A stretch of DNA of 64,000 nt from Adineta ricciae (lineage: Eukaryota; Rotifera; Eurotatoria; Adinetida; Adinetidae), in assembly GCA_905250025.1 (NCBI GenBank), contig CAJNOJ010000053.1:310001-374000 (forward strand). Direction: 5' to 3'. The notes below the pieces were generated by a model. The model was not told the origin of the DNA. It did not search any database and saw only the letters and a program-made list of their open reading frames with translations. Positions within the stretch are counted from its first letter, which is position 1. Each line of letters starts with the position of its first letter. A program made the position numbers and the translations under genes. Below, in pieces: positions 46,001-56,634 of the stretch.

Positions 46001-49000
46001 TTTTAGATGAGTCGTCCTATTCAAGTCAAGCCAGCAGATAGCGAATCACGAACAGGTAATTGATTGTGTTTCCTATTGGTTTATATCGACATATGTATCT
46101 GTGATCTCACGGATCGGTAATTTATTGGTTGATATCGTTTATCCGACGAGCGAAGTACATTGATGAGGATGAAACATAAACATACACACCTCGATGACAA
46201 AGGAAATTAACAATTTGATGTTGAGACGGAAATGAGGCGGCATCAATTGAATTCTATTTGAAAGTTCTTTTTCTTTTGACAATATTGAAGAAAATTTCAG
46301 ACTACTGTCGACTCTTCCGCTTCGTCCTCTTCTTCTTTTTGTCCCTTTTTTTTCTCCCATGATGATAATCTTCTTTGATTAGCACCTGTTGATGCGAATC
46401 TAACGACAGACGTACAATGAAAAATCGAATGTGAGTTGATCATATTATATATTCAATGGTAGTTATTGGTGCCTGTGTTGTTGCTGAACTACACGTTTTT
46501 TATCTATCTATTTCTCTAATTCAATGGTGTAATGTCAACTCGTCGTCGTGCTGGTATTGATGTGCTCAGCCTCGTCGTTGTAAAAAAAAACGTCACCAAC
46601 ATTTCTCTCTTCATGATTATCTTTCTTTTTGAACTAATTTTCCGTTTTCTTTTTCTCTCTCTCTCCTTCTGTTGTTTCCTCATACACACATACATATCAG
46701 GTTATTTCTGCTAGTGAAAAAAAAGAAAGAAAATTCTCTAGTTTTTCTACGCTGTGAGAAGAATAAAACAAATTGTCCAATCGGTAGAGAAGAGTGAGCA
46801 ACAGCATCCTCTTTTTGTGATAGACAAAAAAAAACGGAGTCTAATAGGATCTCTCATCGTCGACGTTCGTCACTGAAAGAAGGAGAAGAAGGAAAAAAAA
46901 TAGAAGAAACTTGACCCGACATATAGAATAGCGCGAGAGCGTCGGATAGCTAACTAGGTAGTTGAGAAAGAGAAAAGGAGGAGAGAGAAAAAAAGAGTGA
47001 CTACTTTTTCCGGTCGACGAAAAAAAAAAGAAGAGAAGTAGACGTTTGGGATTTCCGAGCGCAGAATAGAAGAGAAAAGAAATTTTCTTTTTACATCTTC
47101 ATCAGTATTCTCTCTGACGATTTCATCCTCTACACAAATGATGGTCGCAGCAGCAAACCCAACTCAATCACCGTATTCGACATCAATTAATCGAGTACGA
47201 AATCTAGGTGAGAAAATGAAAGAAAAGGAATTTCATATCAAGCAGAACAGACCTCCTACAATGCGCTGGGAAAAGCATGTCATATGTGACAATGCATGAT
47301 TAATAAACTTGACTGCCTGCTAGGCAGAAACAATATATTCGGTTGAATAGATAGTGCGTATGTGTGTGTGAGGCCAAATGACAGATGTTTCATAGTTATA
47401 GACGAAAGCACTTGAAAATTTTTATTAATACATGCTTTTTTTTGTTTGTTTTCCTCTAATAGAAGATCGAAAATTGTTTGTCGGAATGTTAAATAAGCAG
47501 ATGACAGAAGAAAATGTTCGCGCCATCTTTGAACCATATGGAACCATAGAAGAATGTACAATTTTACGTGGACCCAGCGGTGATAGTAAAGGGTGCGCAT
47601 TTGTTAAATTCTCTAGTCATAATGAAGCTCAACAAGCCATACAAAACGTTCATGGCAGTCAAACCTTTCCAGGTGCATCATCATCAATTGTTGTTAAGTT
47701 TGCTGATACAGAGAAAGAACGACAATTAAGACGCATGCAACAACTAGCAGGACCACTTGGGCTTTTATCGAACCCATTAGTACTACAACAGATTGCAGCA
47801 AACTTAAATTATCAAGGATATACACAAATGCAACAGCAAACTTTACTGGCATCATCTACCGGTAGTCATCCTGCGACATACACAACTATACCAGTCTTAG
47901 CTACATCTGGCCAACCTATGAGTAATGGAACAATGACGCCATCAACAGGTAAATACGCGATAATAGCTTTTTTTGTTGGTTTTTCTAATAGCATTAACAA
48001 ATCTTTGTAGGCGATTGTGACAATATGGATTTTCCGAATTGTTCGTTAGTTAACGCATCTCCTGTTAACAATGGTCCACCAACAATTTATCAAACTACAG
48101 TAACGGGTCCAAATGGTCAACCAACTGATTTGTTCTCATCGGGCATGCCATACTCAAGTAAGTTATTCAGATAAGGAGGGATTAGATTTACACTTAGAAA
48201 AGCACGAACTTCTCTGCCACTAATAAATAATCATGACATCAATGGATGACATGATCTTTTCTTTAATTAATAATGTATGCAAAAGAAAAGTTGAAAGCAA
48301 CATTTTAATATGAATATTACGTTCTATTCAGATTTAATTTCGTTTGAATACATTGCTTCCAGTGATTGTTCTTGATGAAATCTCATTTTGAGCATCCAAT
48401 TCCGAAACGCTAATTTCCTTTTTAGCCGTCGTTGGCCCAGCCATTGATACAGCTACGGGCATTCAATTACAGCCCGCAACAGCTTATACGACATTACCTG
48501 CTCAGTATCCGATCTATGCGCCAACGGCCATCTATTCGCATTTACCAGCGACAACGCTGATTCCAGGCACGTTAGCTTCGCCAAATAAAGAAGGTGAGTG
48601 AAAATGAATTCAGTTCAAGCAAATGATTTGCTTCTCTCTCGTCTGGTGAAAATCTTTTCTTTCTTTCTTTCGTTTTCTCTCTCTGGTGAAAACTTATTTA
48701 ATCTCAATTTCGATTTCATAGCTTTACCACAGTTCTTTGGTCCTGAGGGTTGCAATCTTTTCATCTACCATCTACCACAAGAATTCGGTGATTCCGAACT
48801 CGCATCAATGTTCATGCCTTTCGGCAACGTCATATCGGCAAAGGTCTATGTCGACCGCGCCACGAATCAATCGAAATGCTTCGGTAGATATTTGAACATT
48901 CGAGAAAAAGGGAAATTTGCAGAGTAGACATTTGTAAAAAGAGTAAAAAAAGATCGGAACTATGTGCTGGATCGCCGCATCAAGATTTCACATTTTTCAT

Positions 49001-49325
49001 TCGTTTTATTTTCATTCATGTTGATGTTGTGATGTGACAATCCAATACAGTTCTCCTTTTTTTCTTCTTCTTGCACGTGTACTCTCTTCTTTTTCTCTTT
49101 TCTCATGTACAAAACGTCTTGCTAAAACATCTCCTCTATTTTAGGTTTTGTCTCTTACGATAATCCACAATGTGCACAACAAGGTAAGCAATCCTATCTC
49201 TTCTTCCTTCCGCTCTTTAATTCCCATCCATTTCAGCCATACAATCGATGAATGGATTTCAAATCGGTATGAAACGCTTGAAAGTTCAACTGAAACGACC
49301 CAAAGACTTAGCCAAACCGTATTAA
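43024..49325 (+). CDS. CELF: CELF/Bruno-like RNA-binding protein (three RRMs)
   Basis: Regulator of splicing, mRNA stability and translation through GU-rich elements. Longest form: 43024-43462, 44115-44197, 46007-46055, 47463-47948, 48011-48157, 48426-48593, 48722-48883, 49145-49183, 49237-49325, all in phase (about 553 residues). RRM1: [20 protein letters not shown] and [13 protein letters not shown], with RTLPG and [14 protein letters not shown]2: [21 protein letters not shown] and [10 protein letters not shown]. The divergent linker (about 250 residues) is rich in Thr, Pro, Gln and Tyr. RRM3: [34 protein letters not shown] and [13 protein letters not shown] before the end, as in all CELF proteins. 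The Ser-rich N terminus starts MQYSSQQPL after a TTCTTCCAG acceptor, so earlier 5' UTR exons are likely. Two internal alternative first exons are listed separately. Confidence 0.94.
45402..45473 (+). CDS. CELF: Candidate alternative first exon of CELF (skips first half of RRM1)
   Basis: ATG followed by 24 in-frame codons ([20 protein letters not shown]) and a GTAAGT donor in phase 0. That is exactly the phase needed to join the 46007 exon ([12 protein letters not shown]). The product would lack most of RRM1. Supported by ORF, donor and phase only. Confidence 0.5.
47139..47210 (+). CDS. CELF: Candidate alternative first exon of CELF (joins RRM2 exon)
   Basis: ATGATGGTCGCAGCAGC... encodes [20 protein letters not shown] and ends at a GTGAGA donor in phase 1, matching the acceptor of the RRM2 exon at 47463. 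The preceding 400 bp are purine-rich and free of long ORFs, like a 5' UTR. The isoform would contain only RRM2 and RRM3. Confidence 0.55.
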
Positions 49326-49869
49326 ATCCGCATATACACAGTGCATTTCTTCTCTAGTCACATGAATCTGTATATAAAACGAAAATACTTGTTGAAAAGC
49401 AAACGTAGAGAAAGACAATCGAAGGATATTCTCATGTGTATATGTTTATTTCATTCCATAACTAGTCAATCCGATAGTTAAGTTTTCTTTTGAATATCTT
49501 AACATTTGAAATGAACAAGACAGTTAGTCATTCCTTTTGTATGATGAAAATTTGTTGCGTTAAAGATTTTTTTCTTTCTTAAAACATTTATTACCGTAAT
49601 TAAAATTATTATTATTATTATTATTTACTCACTTTCTCTCTTTTTTTTTCTGCCGCATTATTGCTTTGTTGATTTCTTATGTTGATCTACTGCATCTTTT
49701 TTCTTTCTCCCTTTTCTTTTTAAGAAGGTTAAATTAACCTTGTATCTTCCTAGTTTGCTCTTTTAAAAATAAATTTCGAACAATTAATTAGAAGAATAAT
49801 CGAAATCATATTGATGAAATAACAAACAAAAAAAAGATAAACAAATAACCAAAGGTAAAATGAACAGAA
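49326..49869. other. 3' flanks of convergent CELF and SLC35E1
   Basis: Very AT-rich, with an ATT repeat at about 49604-49625 and AATAAA-type signals on both strands. No gene was seen. Confidence 0.5.
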
Positions 49870-51615
49870 TTAAACATTTTTATATGATTGACTGGCATAG
49901 TTAGGGATAAAGCCATTGTAGTACGGACGAGATGTATTGAACGATGGATGATGACGAGAGATCAAATCCGAATCGGGATGAGCGAATTGGATTTTACCAA
50001 GATTCAACGTATTCAGAGCAGGCTCACTGCGAACGAGCGGTATAATGCCTTGCTTCTGTTGAGCACGACGTTGATCAAGTTTAGCCTAGAGAACAGAAGA
50101 ATTAACATTTGCTCTTTGTCAAATCGATCAAACTGAATGACGAAGTTCTTCGACAGAGAAAACTTTCTTTCTGGAGAATCTAAACTGCACTGATAGTTTA
50201 ATCTTATGGTAGTTTCATGTCTCAGTTGGAAGTGATAGTGGTGTTGTTAAGTTTTCAAGCGCAAAAAGTACATTTTCCAGTTTTGGTCAATATTATATCA
50301 ACTAATTGTTTCTTCCGATTGTGTAAATCTGTCAACACAGACACTTCAAAGAACTCGACTACCACAAAGATGATATGTCTGGCGAGTTGACGACAACTAC
50401 ATACTTTATTGTAATACATCACACCAAATAATGCTAAACTCATGCCGATCACATTCGTTTTTGTCACAGGATTCCTCAATATCAACAACGATACACAAAT
50501 AACCACGATTCGCTTGGTACTGTTGGCGATACTATATGATAATGGTGATACTAATGAAATCATTGTAAATGCGACGACATTGTGTAAAAAATTCAAAAGA
50601 CCATCAAGAACTAAGTAGAAGAGTATTTTCGTGGCTGAATTGTACGAATGCTAGAAAGAGACAAGAAACAAGAATGAGCCATTCGGCAGGACATTTCGTA
50701 TGTTTGTCATCTACTCACGTATTTCGTATTGTAAAATATATCAATCCCATCGTAGAAAAACCAAAAAGGTACAAACATACACCAGGAGATTTTGGCTAAT
50801 AGCGCAAGTAATGCATAGTGATGAATTGAAATATCTTTTAGAGACTAGACAAACGAAAGATAGCGCTTGCGATTGGATGCGTTGAAAAAACTAAAGTTTT
50901 ACTTTTTTCGAATAAATATTTTGTAAAGAAAAACCAAATGTTGAAAGTAAAGCACTAATAAGGCCAACCATATTGAAAGATATCTCAGTTACTGTTGCAA
51001 TGACAACACCAACAATAATCGGAACAAGTGAAAAATAAATGGACAGGGATTGCTTTTCACGTAAGATTAATCGAGATAAAATTCTAGAAGGTAAATCATG
51101 AGAATAGTGACGTTTTTCGAGATGATATGGATAACTTACACAGTAAATAAGGGCATCGTTGCTTTGACTGTATGAGCGTACGACACAGGTACTTTCCAAA
51201 GGCTAACATGCGATGATAATTGTGCAAGAAATTTGCCTACAGCTAAAGGAATTATTACTTTTAAATAATAAACTCGATTTTGGTAGAGATATTGAGGTTC
51301 TGGAACTCTCAAAAGACTAGAAAAGCGTTTCTGTATAGAAAAAGTATATGAAAAGAAATCAATAAACTTACCGAAGGAGAGGAATACTCAAAATCCAGAC
51401 ACTAAAAAGTTGAACAAGAGTAACGGTCAATGGAAATGGAAATTCATTCAACAGTTCTTTGACAATAACATTGCCTATGGCTGACACACCTATATTATTC
51501 ATTCATAATCGAATTCACCAAATTAACTCTCGTTGTTTCACTTACCATACCATACTAAACACAGAGTCACGATCTGGAGACCCTCGAAAATCAAGGAGTT
51601 TTTCGCTGCTGTCAT
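49870..51615 (-). CDS. SLC35E1: SLC35E1-like drug/metabolite (triose-phosphate-type) transporter
   Basis: Multi-pass nucleotide-sugar/triose-phosphate translocator family member, probably in the Golgi/ER; the vertebrate substrate is unknown. Start at 51615 ([14 protein letters not shown]). Successive exons give [25 protein letters not shown], then [71 protein letters not shown] and [10 protein letters not shown]. The exon at about 50660-50405 carries [28 protein letters not shown] and [12 protein letters not shown], nearly matching human SLC35E1. The last exon (50085-49870) encodes the cytosolic tail [16 protein letters not shown] and ends SQSYKNV. The intron before it (50404-50086) is about 320 bp. 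Open sequence reading through its donor is not coding. Confidence 0.92.
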
Positions 51616-52351
51616 TTAAACGAGGTGCTTTTTTTCGAAATTTCTAATTCTAGAATTTATGCCGCCCTAATACTGATTGTGTATTTATGCTTAATCATTC
51701 CTTGACTTGTGAGTAATAGTAAAACCCAAAGAGATAGGTCTAGAAATGTCAAATAAGTAAATAAATAAATATTAACTAAAGAAATGAATTCGTAATCAAT
51801 TATCAGAGTGTCATAAATATGAATAACGTGATAGAAACTCGCATAGCATTGAAAATGCTAGAAACGTGTTAATGAAATGACGCCCAACATCAGGACAAAA
51901 GCCAAAGACCCTACTGCGTACGTGTACATGATTGATTCCTTGTCCTCTTTTTGCTAAATAACGTTGTCTCACTGTTGTTTGGCCCGCAAGTTAACCATAC
52001 TATTCAATAGATGTCCCACTACTGTCTTGTGAAAACGAAATCATCCAACTCGATAAAACAGTTTCATATTCAAGACAGTGCTGATACAATCTTTGCGCAT
52101 TCGCTTCGATTAAAACAAATACCTTAACAGCCCTGTTCAATGAACGCAAATCTCTTTGCTTAAAATGAGATTTAGTTGCATACCGAATAGTTTATTAACG
52201 GACATTCATTATCAATCTATTCTGCCATCTGTTGGTGCGATGCACTGTTCGACCTGCGTACCAACAAATAGTCAGTTCTTGTCTTTGACATGACATGAAC
52301 ATGTGTTGTGTAACGCGACTTCAGTGAAATCGTAGGTTATATTCGCTCTTC
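51616..52351. promoter_or_regulatory. Region between divergent SLC35E1 and STK19
   Basis: About 735 bp between two start codons pointing away from each other. No motif could be assigned. Confidence 0.35.
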
Positions 52352-53128
52352 TTGACAAATATGAAACGTTCCTATTCTTCGTTAACTTCTTCGTCCAAAC
52401 GTTTGAAAACAAAAGCGAATTCCCTTTCAAATCTTCCATCATTGACATCCCAGTCGCTCACATATTTTCTCGACGCTTCTAAAGATGCTTTCATCAATCG
52501 CTTCCATCTGCCACCTATACTCTTCAAACATCAACTCTATGCTTTCAAGTCAAACAATCGGACACTGATCGATCAACAATTACAAGATATGTTCAATCAC
52601 AATCAGATACGTCTATTTCACTCCGATTTCGGTATTATGATCATGTTTACTAAAGAGTACCATCTACTTGTCGAACGTCAATTGACTGAACATGCTTTCT
52701 CATCATCATCTATTGAAAAATCTCGTCTGAAACAACGTTTCATACACGATCTCCTACCAAAATGTATTCGATTATCCATTGACAAGACTCTTCTCGAAAA
52801 CGAATTTCAACTGAACTCAAACGACATTCAATTACTCATCCAACTAGGTTTATTACTACCAAAACAAGTCGACGAATATTGGTTTTCCATTCCGAACATA
52901 TCGCCGTTGATCGTATGCTTAGAGAAGAGTCGACGTTTTCTTCTGCAAATGCTAGCAAGACGAACATACAAAGAAATTCCTTTGGAAGAATTTCGATTGC
53001 GTGATGTGAAGAAAAAATGCTTATTGGGATTCGATTATCACATCTACGACTTGATTGGATCAAATCTCGCACATCTGATCGATACACCCACCGGCTTTAT
53101 TGTACGATCAGGACCTGAAAAAATTTGA
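52352..53128 (+). CDS. STK19: STK19 winged-helix protein
   Basis: Single exon, 258 residues. Despite its name, STK19 is now known as a small DNA-binding winged-helix protein that acts in transcription-coupled nucleotide excision repair. Visible matches to the vertebrate protein: LPPILFKHQLYAFKSNNRTLIDQQL (human has PPIVLRSQVYSLVPDRTVADRQL), IRLFHSDFGIMIMFTKEYH, FRLRDV and the C-terminal GFDYHIYDLIGSNLAHLIDTPTG (human YHVHDLIGAQLVDCISTTSG). A basic N-terminal region (KRSYSSLTSSSKRLKTK) could be a nuclear localisation signal. A second in-frame ATG three codons later is an equally good start. Kinase motifs are absent, as expected. Confidence 0.9.
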   Translation: MTNMKRSYSSLTSSSKRLKTKANSLSNLPSLTSQSLTYFLDASKDAFINRFHLPPILFKHQLYAFKSNNRTLIDQQLQDMFNHNQIRLFHSDFGIMIMFTKEYHLLVERQLTEHAFSSSSIEKSRLKQRFIHDLLPKCIRLSIDKTLLENEFQLNSNDIQLLIQLGLLLPKQVDEYWFSIPNISPLIVCLEKSRRFLLQMLARRTYKEIPLEEFRLRDVKKKCLLGFDYHIYDLIGSNLAHLIDTPTGFIVRSGPEKI

Positions 53129-53760
53129 AAGTAAAGAATATTTTCTGATTGTATACCTGTACCTATTGTTATGCTACATAAATCCGCGTTTACTAAACAA
53201 AGAAAAAGTTGCTGACGTCAATGTCTACCTCCTATACCCAAACATACTATTGTGCTAACAAAGTATAAGCACATATGAAAAACCTTGATGTCTTGTTTTC
53301 ATGTCTAGTTTGATTAATCTGACTGTGTCAAATGGCTATAATGTTTTATAGAATCATTCTCGACGAGGAATGTAAACACATTGAATAATTATATCTACGC
53401 AGTTGACAAAACGGTTAGTTGTAAGTGTGATTGAATGTTGGACTGTACGATCATGCGGTTTAGGTATGATATTTTGTGTATGAGATATCTGATGGACGTA
53501 TGAATAGAAGACAAACGAAACGAATTCTTTTGTGAACTTTTATATTATTTAAAATAAGTTATAACCTTAGATTCCATTGTAAAAACGAAAACAAAGCAAA
53601 AGAAAATACATTAATCTATGATAATTTAAAAGAGAAAAAAAAAGAAAGACAGACAGGAGTAATGAAAGAACGAACACCAGATTGTTTCAGACGTATTAAT
53701 ATTCTTCTCGTGTGGCAAGCAACTTTGCTATATTTTATTTTTGTTTGATTATGTGAGTTT
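53129..53760. other. 3' flanks of convergent STK19 and EF-hand protein
   Basis: AT-rich, with no ORF of interest. Likely contains both 3' UTRs. Confidence 0.5.
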
Positions 53761-55605
53761 TTAATAGGATTGTGATGAACTGAATGATGATTCTTCGTAT
53801 GATGATGAACCACCATAGCCACCAGCACCACCTCCAAGACCTTGACCTAAATACACGAGTAACGATAGATATGTTAGCCTGAATTTTGCTAAACCATACA
53901 CTTACCAATGAAGCTGCGGAATTCATTTTGATCAATGCTTCCGTCGCGATTGACGTCAGCAGCAGCGAAAGCGGCATCAGCTCCTCCAAATCCGCCAGCA
54001 GCAAAGCCAGCTCCGTAACCACCTGCGCCACCGCCTGATTGGAAGCTTGATGATTCGTAGGACGATGATGAGCTGTATCCACCACCAACACCAGCATCGA
54101 GACCAACAGCACCACCAGCAGCGAAACCGCCAGCACCGCCAGCAGCGAAACCGCCAGCGCCGCCAGCAGCGAAACCGGTAGCACTTTCGAATCCAGATGA
54201 GGCAGCGAAAGCTGATTCTTGACCGTATGCACTGGCACCGAAACCAACAGCAGCCGCACCAGCTGGTGGCGACTAGAAAATCAAACAGATAGGATTAGTA
54301 TCTACATATGAATAGTTGAAAAGAATATGCTCAACGTACGATATCTTCGACAACACCGGCAGCCCGAGCTTGTTGTAGGAGTGTAGCAGCATCAAGAAGT
54401 TGAGCTCCGTATTGTTGGACGTAAGCTTGTGGATTAGCTTGGGTAACACCGAGACGTTGAAATTGACGAACAATACGAACTTGAACTGGTTCATATTGAA
54501 TGATAACGTTACGTGGGCGCGCATATTGTTGAGCAGCAGCAGCACGTTGGACAATAGTTTTTCGTTTAGCTTGGGCACCATATGGAATCCAACGTTCGAT
54601 GATGATATCACCTAAAAGAAACCATCAATTATATGAGAATAAGTTCTTGTTTAAATACGAATAGGATAACATACGTGGTCGTGGTGGAAGAGGTGGAAGA
54701 CGTTCAATGACGACCGATCGTGGTGGAACGGGAAGTGCAGCCAAACGGCGGATAACAGTTTGGGAAGCAATTGAAGCTGGAGGCTGTGGTGGTCTTTCAC
54801 GAAGAATGAGTGGAGGTGGTTGAGGAAGAGGTGGGGCTTGTTGACGAATGCGGAGAGGTGGTGGTGGAGGTGGCTGAGGTGGTCGCACTTCTTTGATGAT
54901 GAGTGGCTACGAAATAATAAACAATATTTAATGTCTGTTCCTCGGTTAATAATAAAGAACACTTACGCCTGGTGGTGGAATTGGTGGTGGTTGAAGGAAG
55001 CGAACTCGAATGTTTTGGGTGTATGTTTGTACGCCACCTGCAGCTGGACGACGGATGATTTGTGGGTTTGGATCTCTGAAGAGACCTTGAGCATCAGTTG
55101 CATATTGTTGCACTTGAGTGCTTGAGGATGATGATTCATAAGCTTGTCCGCCAGCGGCAAATCCAGCATTAGCACCGTATCCACCACTTGAGAATGACGA
55201 TGATTCGTAGTTGCTCGAGCTAGCACCACCCGATCCGCCAGCAGCATATGAAGCTTCATAGCCAACAGCACCAGCGCCGGCGCCGTAGCCAGCAGCGCCG
55301 TAGCTAGCGCCAGCACCAGCTCCAGCACCATATGAAGCTGATTCAAATGATGAGCTTGAGCTGTAACCAGCACCACTAGCACCACCGGCACCACCTACTT
55401 GTTGGCCTTAAAATAACAGGATAGGGATGTAAAAAACATGTCAGCATTGAATGACAAGAATATATTTACCGAGAAAGTTACGAAATTCATTGATATCAAG
55501 ACGGCCATCACGGTTGGCATCGGCTTGTTGGAAAGCAGCATCCGCTCCTCCAAAGCCACCGTTGCTGGATGAGTACGATGACGATTCATAAGAGTAATTA
55601 GCCAT
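53761..55605 (-). CDS. EF-hand-capped Gly/Ala/Ser-rich and polyproline structural protein
   Basis: Exons 55605-55470, 55406-54967, 54906-54675, 54611-54340, 54272-53906, 53846-53761; about 510 residues, no signal peptide. Exon 1 encodes SYESSSYSSS and FGGADAAFQQADANRDGRLDINEF, a canonical EF-hand calcium loop. A near copy, FGGADAAFAAADVNRDGSIDQNEF, ends exon 5. Between them are Gly/Ala/Ser/Tyr repeats (YGAGAGAG, YESSSFSSG), then a proline-rich stretch (PPQPPPPPPLRIRQQ, LPPLPPRPR), then a non-repetitive block with IIIERWIPYGAQAKRKTIVQRA and VIIQYEPVQVRIVRQFQRLGV, then FAAGGAGG repeats. Both EF-hand exons end in phase 1. Cytoplasmic filament, integument lamina or secreted matrix are possible; lack of a signal peptide favours intracellular. 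Family unknown to me. Confidence 0.8.
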
Positions 55606-55731
55606 GTTGACTGATAATTACCAAGTGAAGATACAGTAGTTACTTGTAGAATCAAGATATAAAGAAAACTTGCTGGTAAATCACTGTTTATATAGGCTCA
55701 GTCGATCACGCATGGATAAACAATATAGGGA

Positions 55732-55764
<33 letters not shown>

Positions 55765-56634
55765 AAGCATCAGCTATGTATTTTCGCTCGAACGGCTTCC
55801 GTAGTTGTTGCTCATGGTCGTCTTTTTGTATGTGCAAAACAATGAATACCTCCCAATCATACAAAAGAGTAGAGTAACCAGACCAAAAGAGGATCGCTAA
55901 AAATATAATGATAGCGAATCTCATAAAGCATAATACCGATGCCCAATCATAAATCTTCAATGAGAAATCATACCACAAAAACATATTGCTTGTGGCTTGC
56001 GACAGCTGTTGTTACCTTGCAGCATATACAGGTAAACATCATTAATACCGAACACGAAAACGACAGAGAGGGAGAGAGAGAAAGATACATATTCACCTAC
56101 GTGTTAGGTAATCACAAATCACAATCGTACGTCGCAGATAAAAATATACGTACTATGATAATGATCTTAAAACAAAAGCTGATGTTTTATCTTTCATCAA
56201 ATTCAGAAAGTCCTTATATTAAATGCTTCATATAACGTTAATTAAAAGTCGATCTGAACGAAGAAACGCATTCATATAATTTAAACTTTGCTTCTTCTGT
56301 AAATAACTTCATCATTTGATTTTGATCGCATGAGAACCTTGTAAAGGTAGCTAGATGTATCGCGTGTTTTAGTATCTTTTCATTCGTTAAACAATCATAT
56401 ATCCATGATTACTCTTTGACAATCTAATGACTAAAATATTTCTTGCTAATTTTCTCGAGGTCATTAGTTTTACCTGATTAATCAAGGCTGTATTTTCTCA
56501 CAAGGCAAATATATCCGATAACAGGAGCGATTTTATTTTTATTTAATAGGTTGACCATGATCAGGCCAAAAGCAAAACTCGAAAAATGAAAAACACACAC
56601 TGTGAGTATATCAATCAGTCTTCATGTAAACACA
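55606..56634. other. Intergenic region with GA microsatellite
   Basis: Upstream of the EF-hand protein and downstream of the F-box gene. A (GA)n run occupies about 55732-55758, a second purine run is near 56065-56080. No gene was seen; the small open frames reflect the repeats. Confidence 0.5.
55732..55758. repeat. (GA)n microsatellite
   Basis: About 13 tandem GA units roughly 130 bp upstream of the EF-hand protein start. Confidence 0.9.

Noticed and set aside
50255..50404. Read-through extension of the SLC35E1 exon ([10 protein letters not shown]...)
   Set aside because: Begins at a GTATGT donor. The true C-terminal exon at 50085-49870 restores homology and phase.
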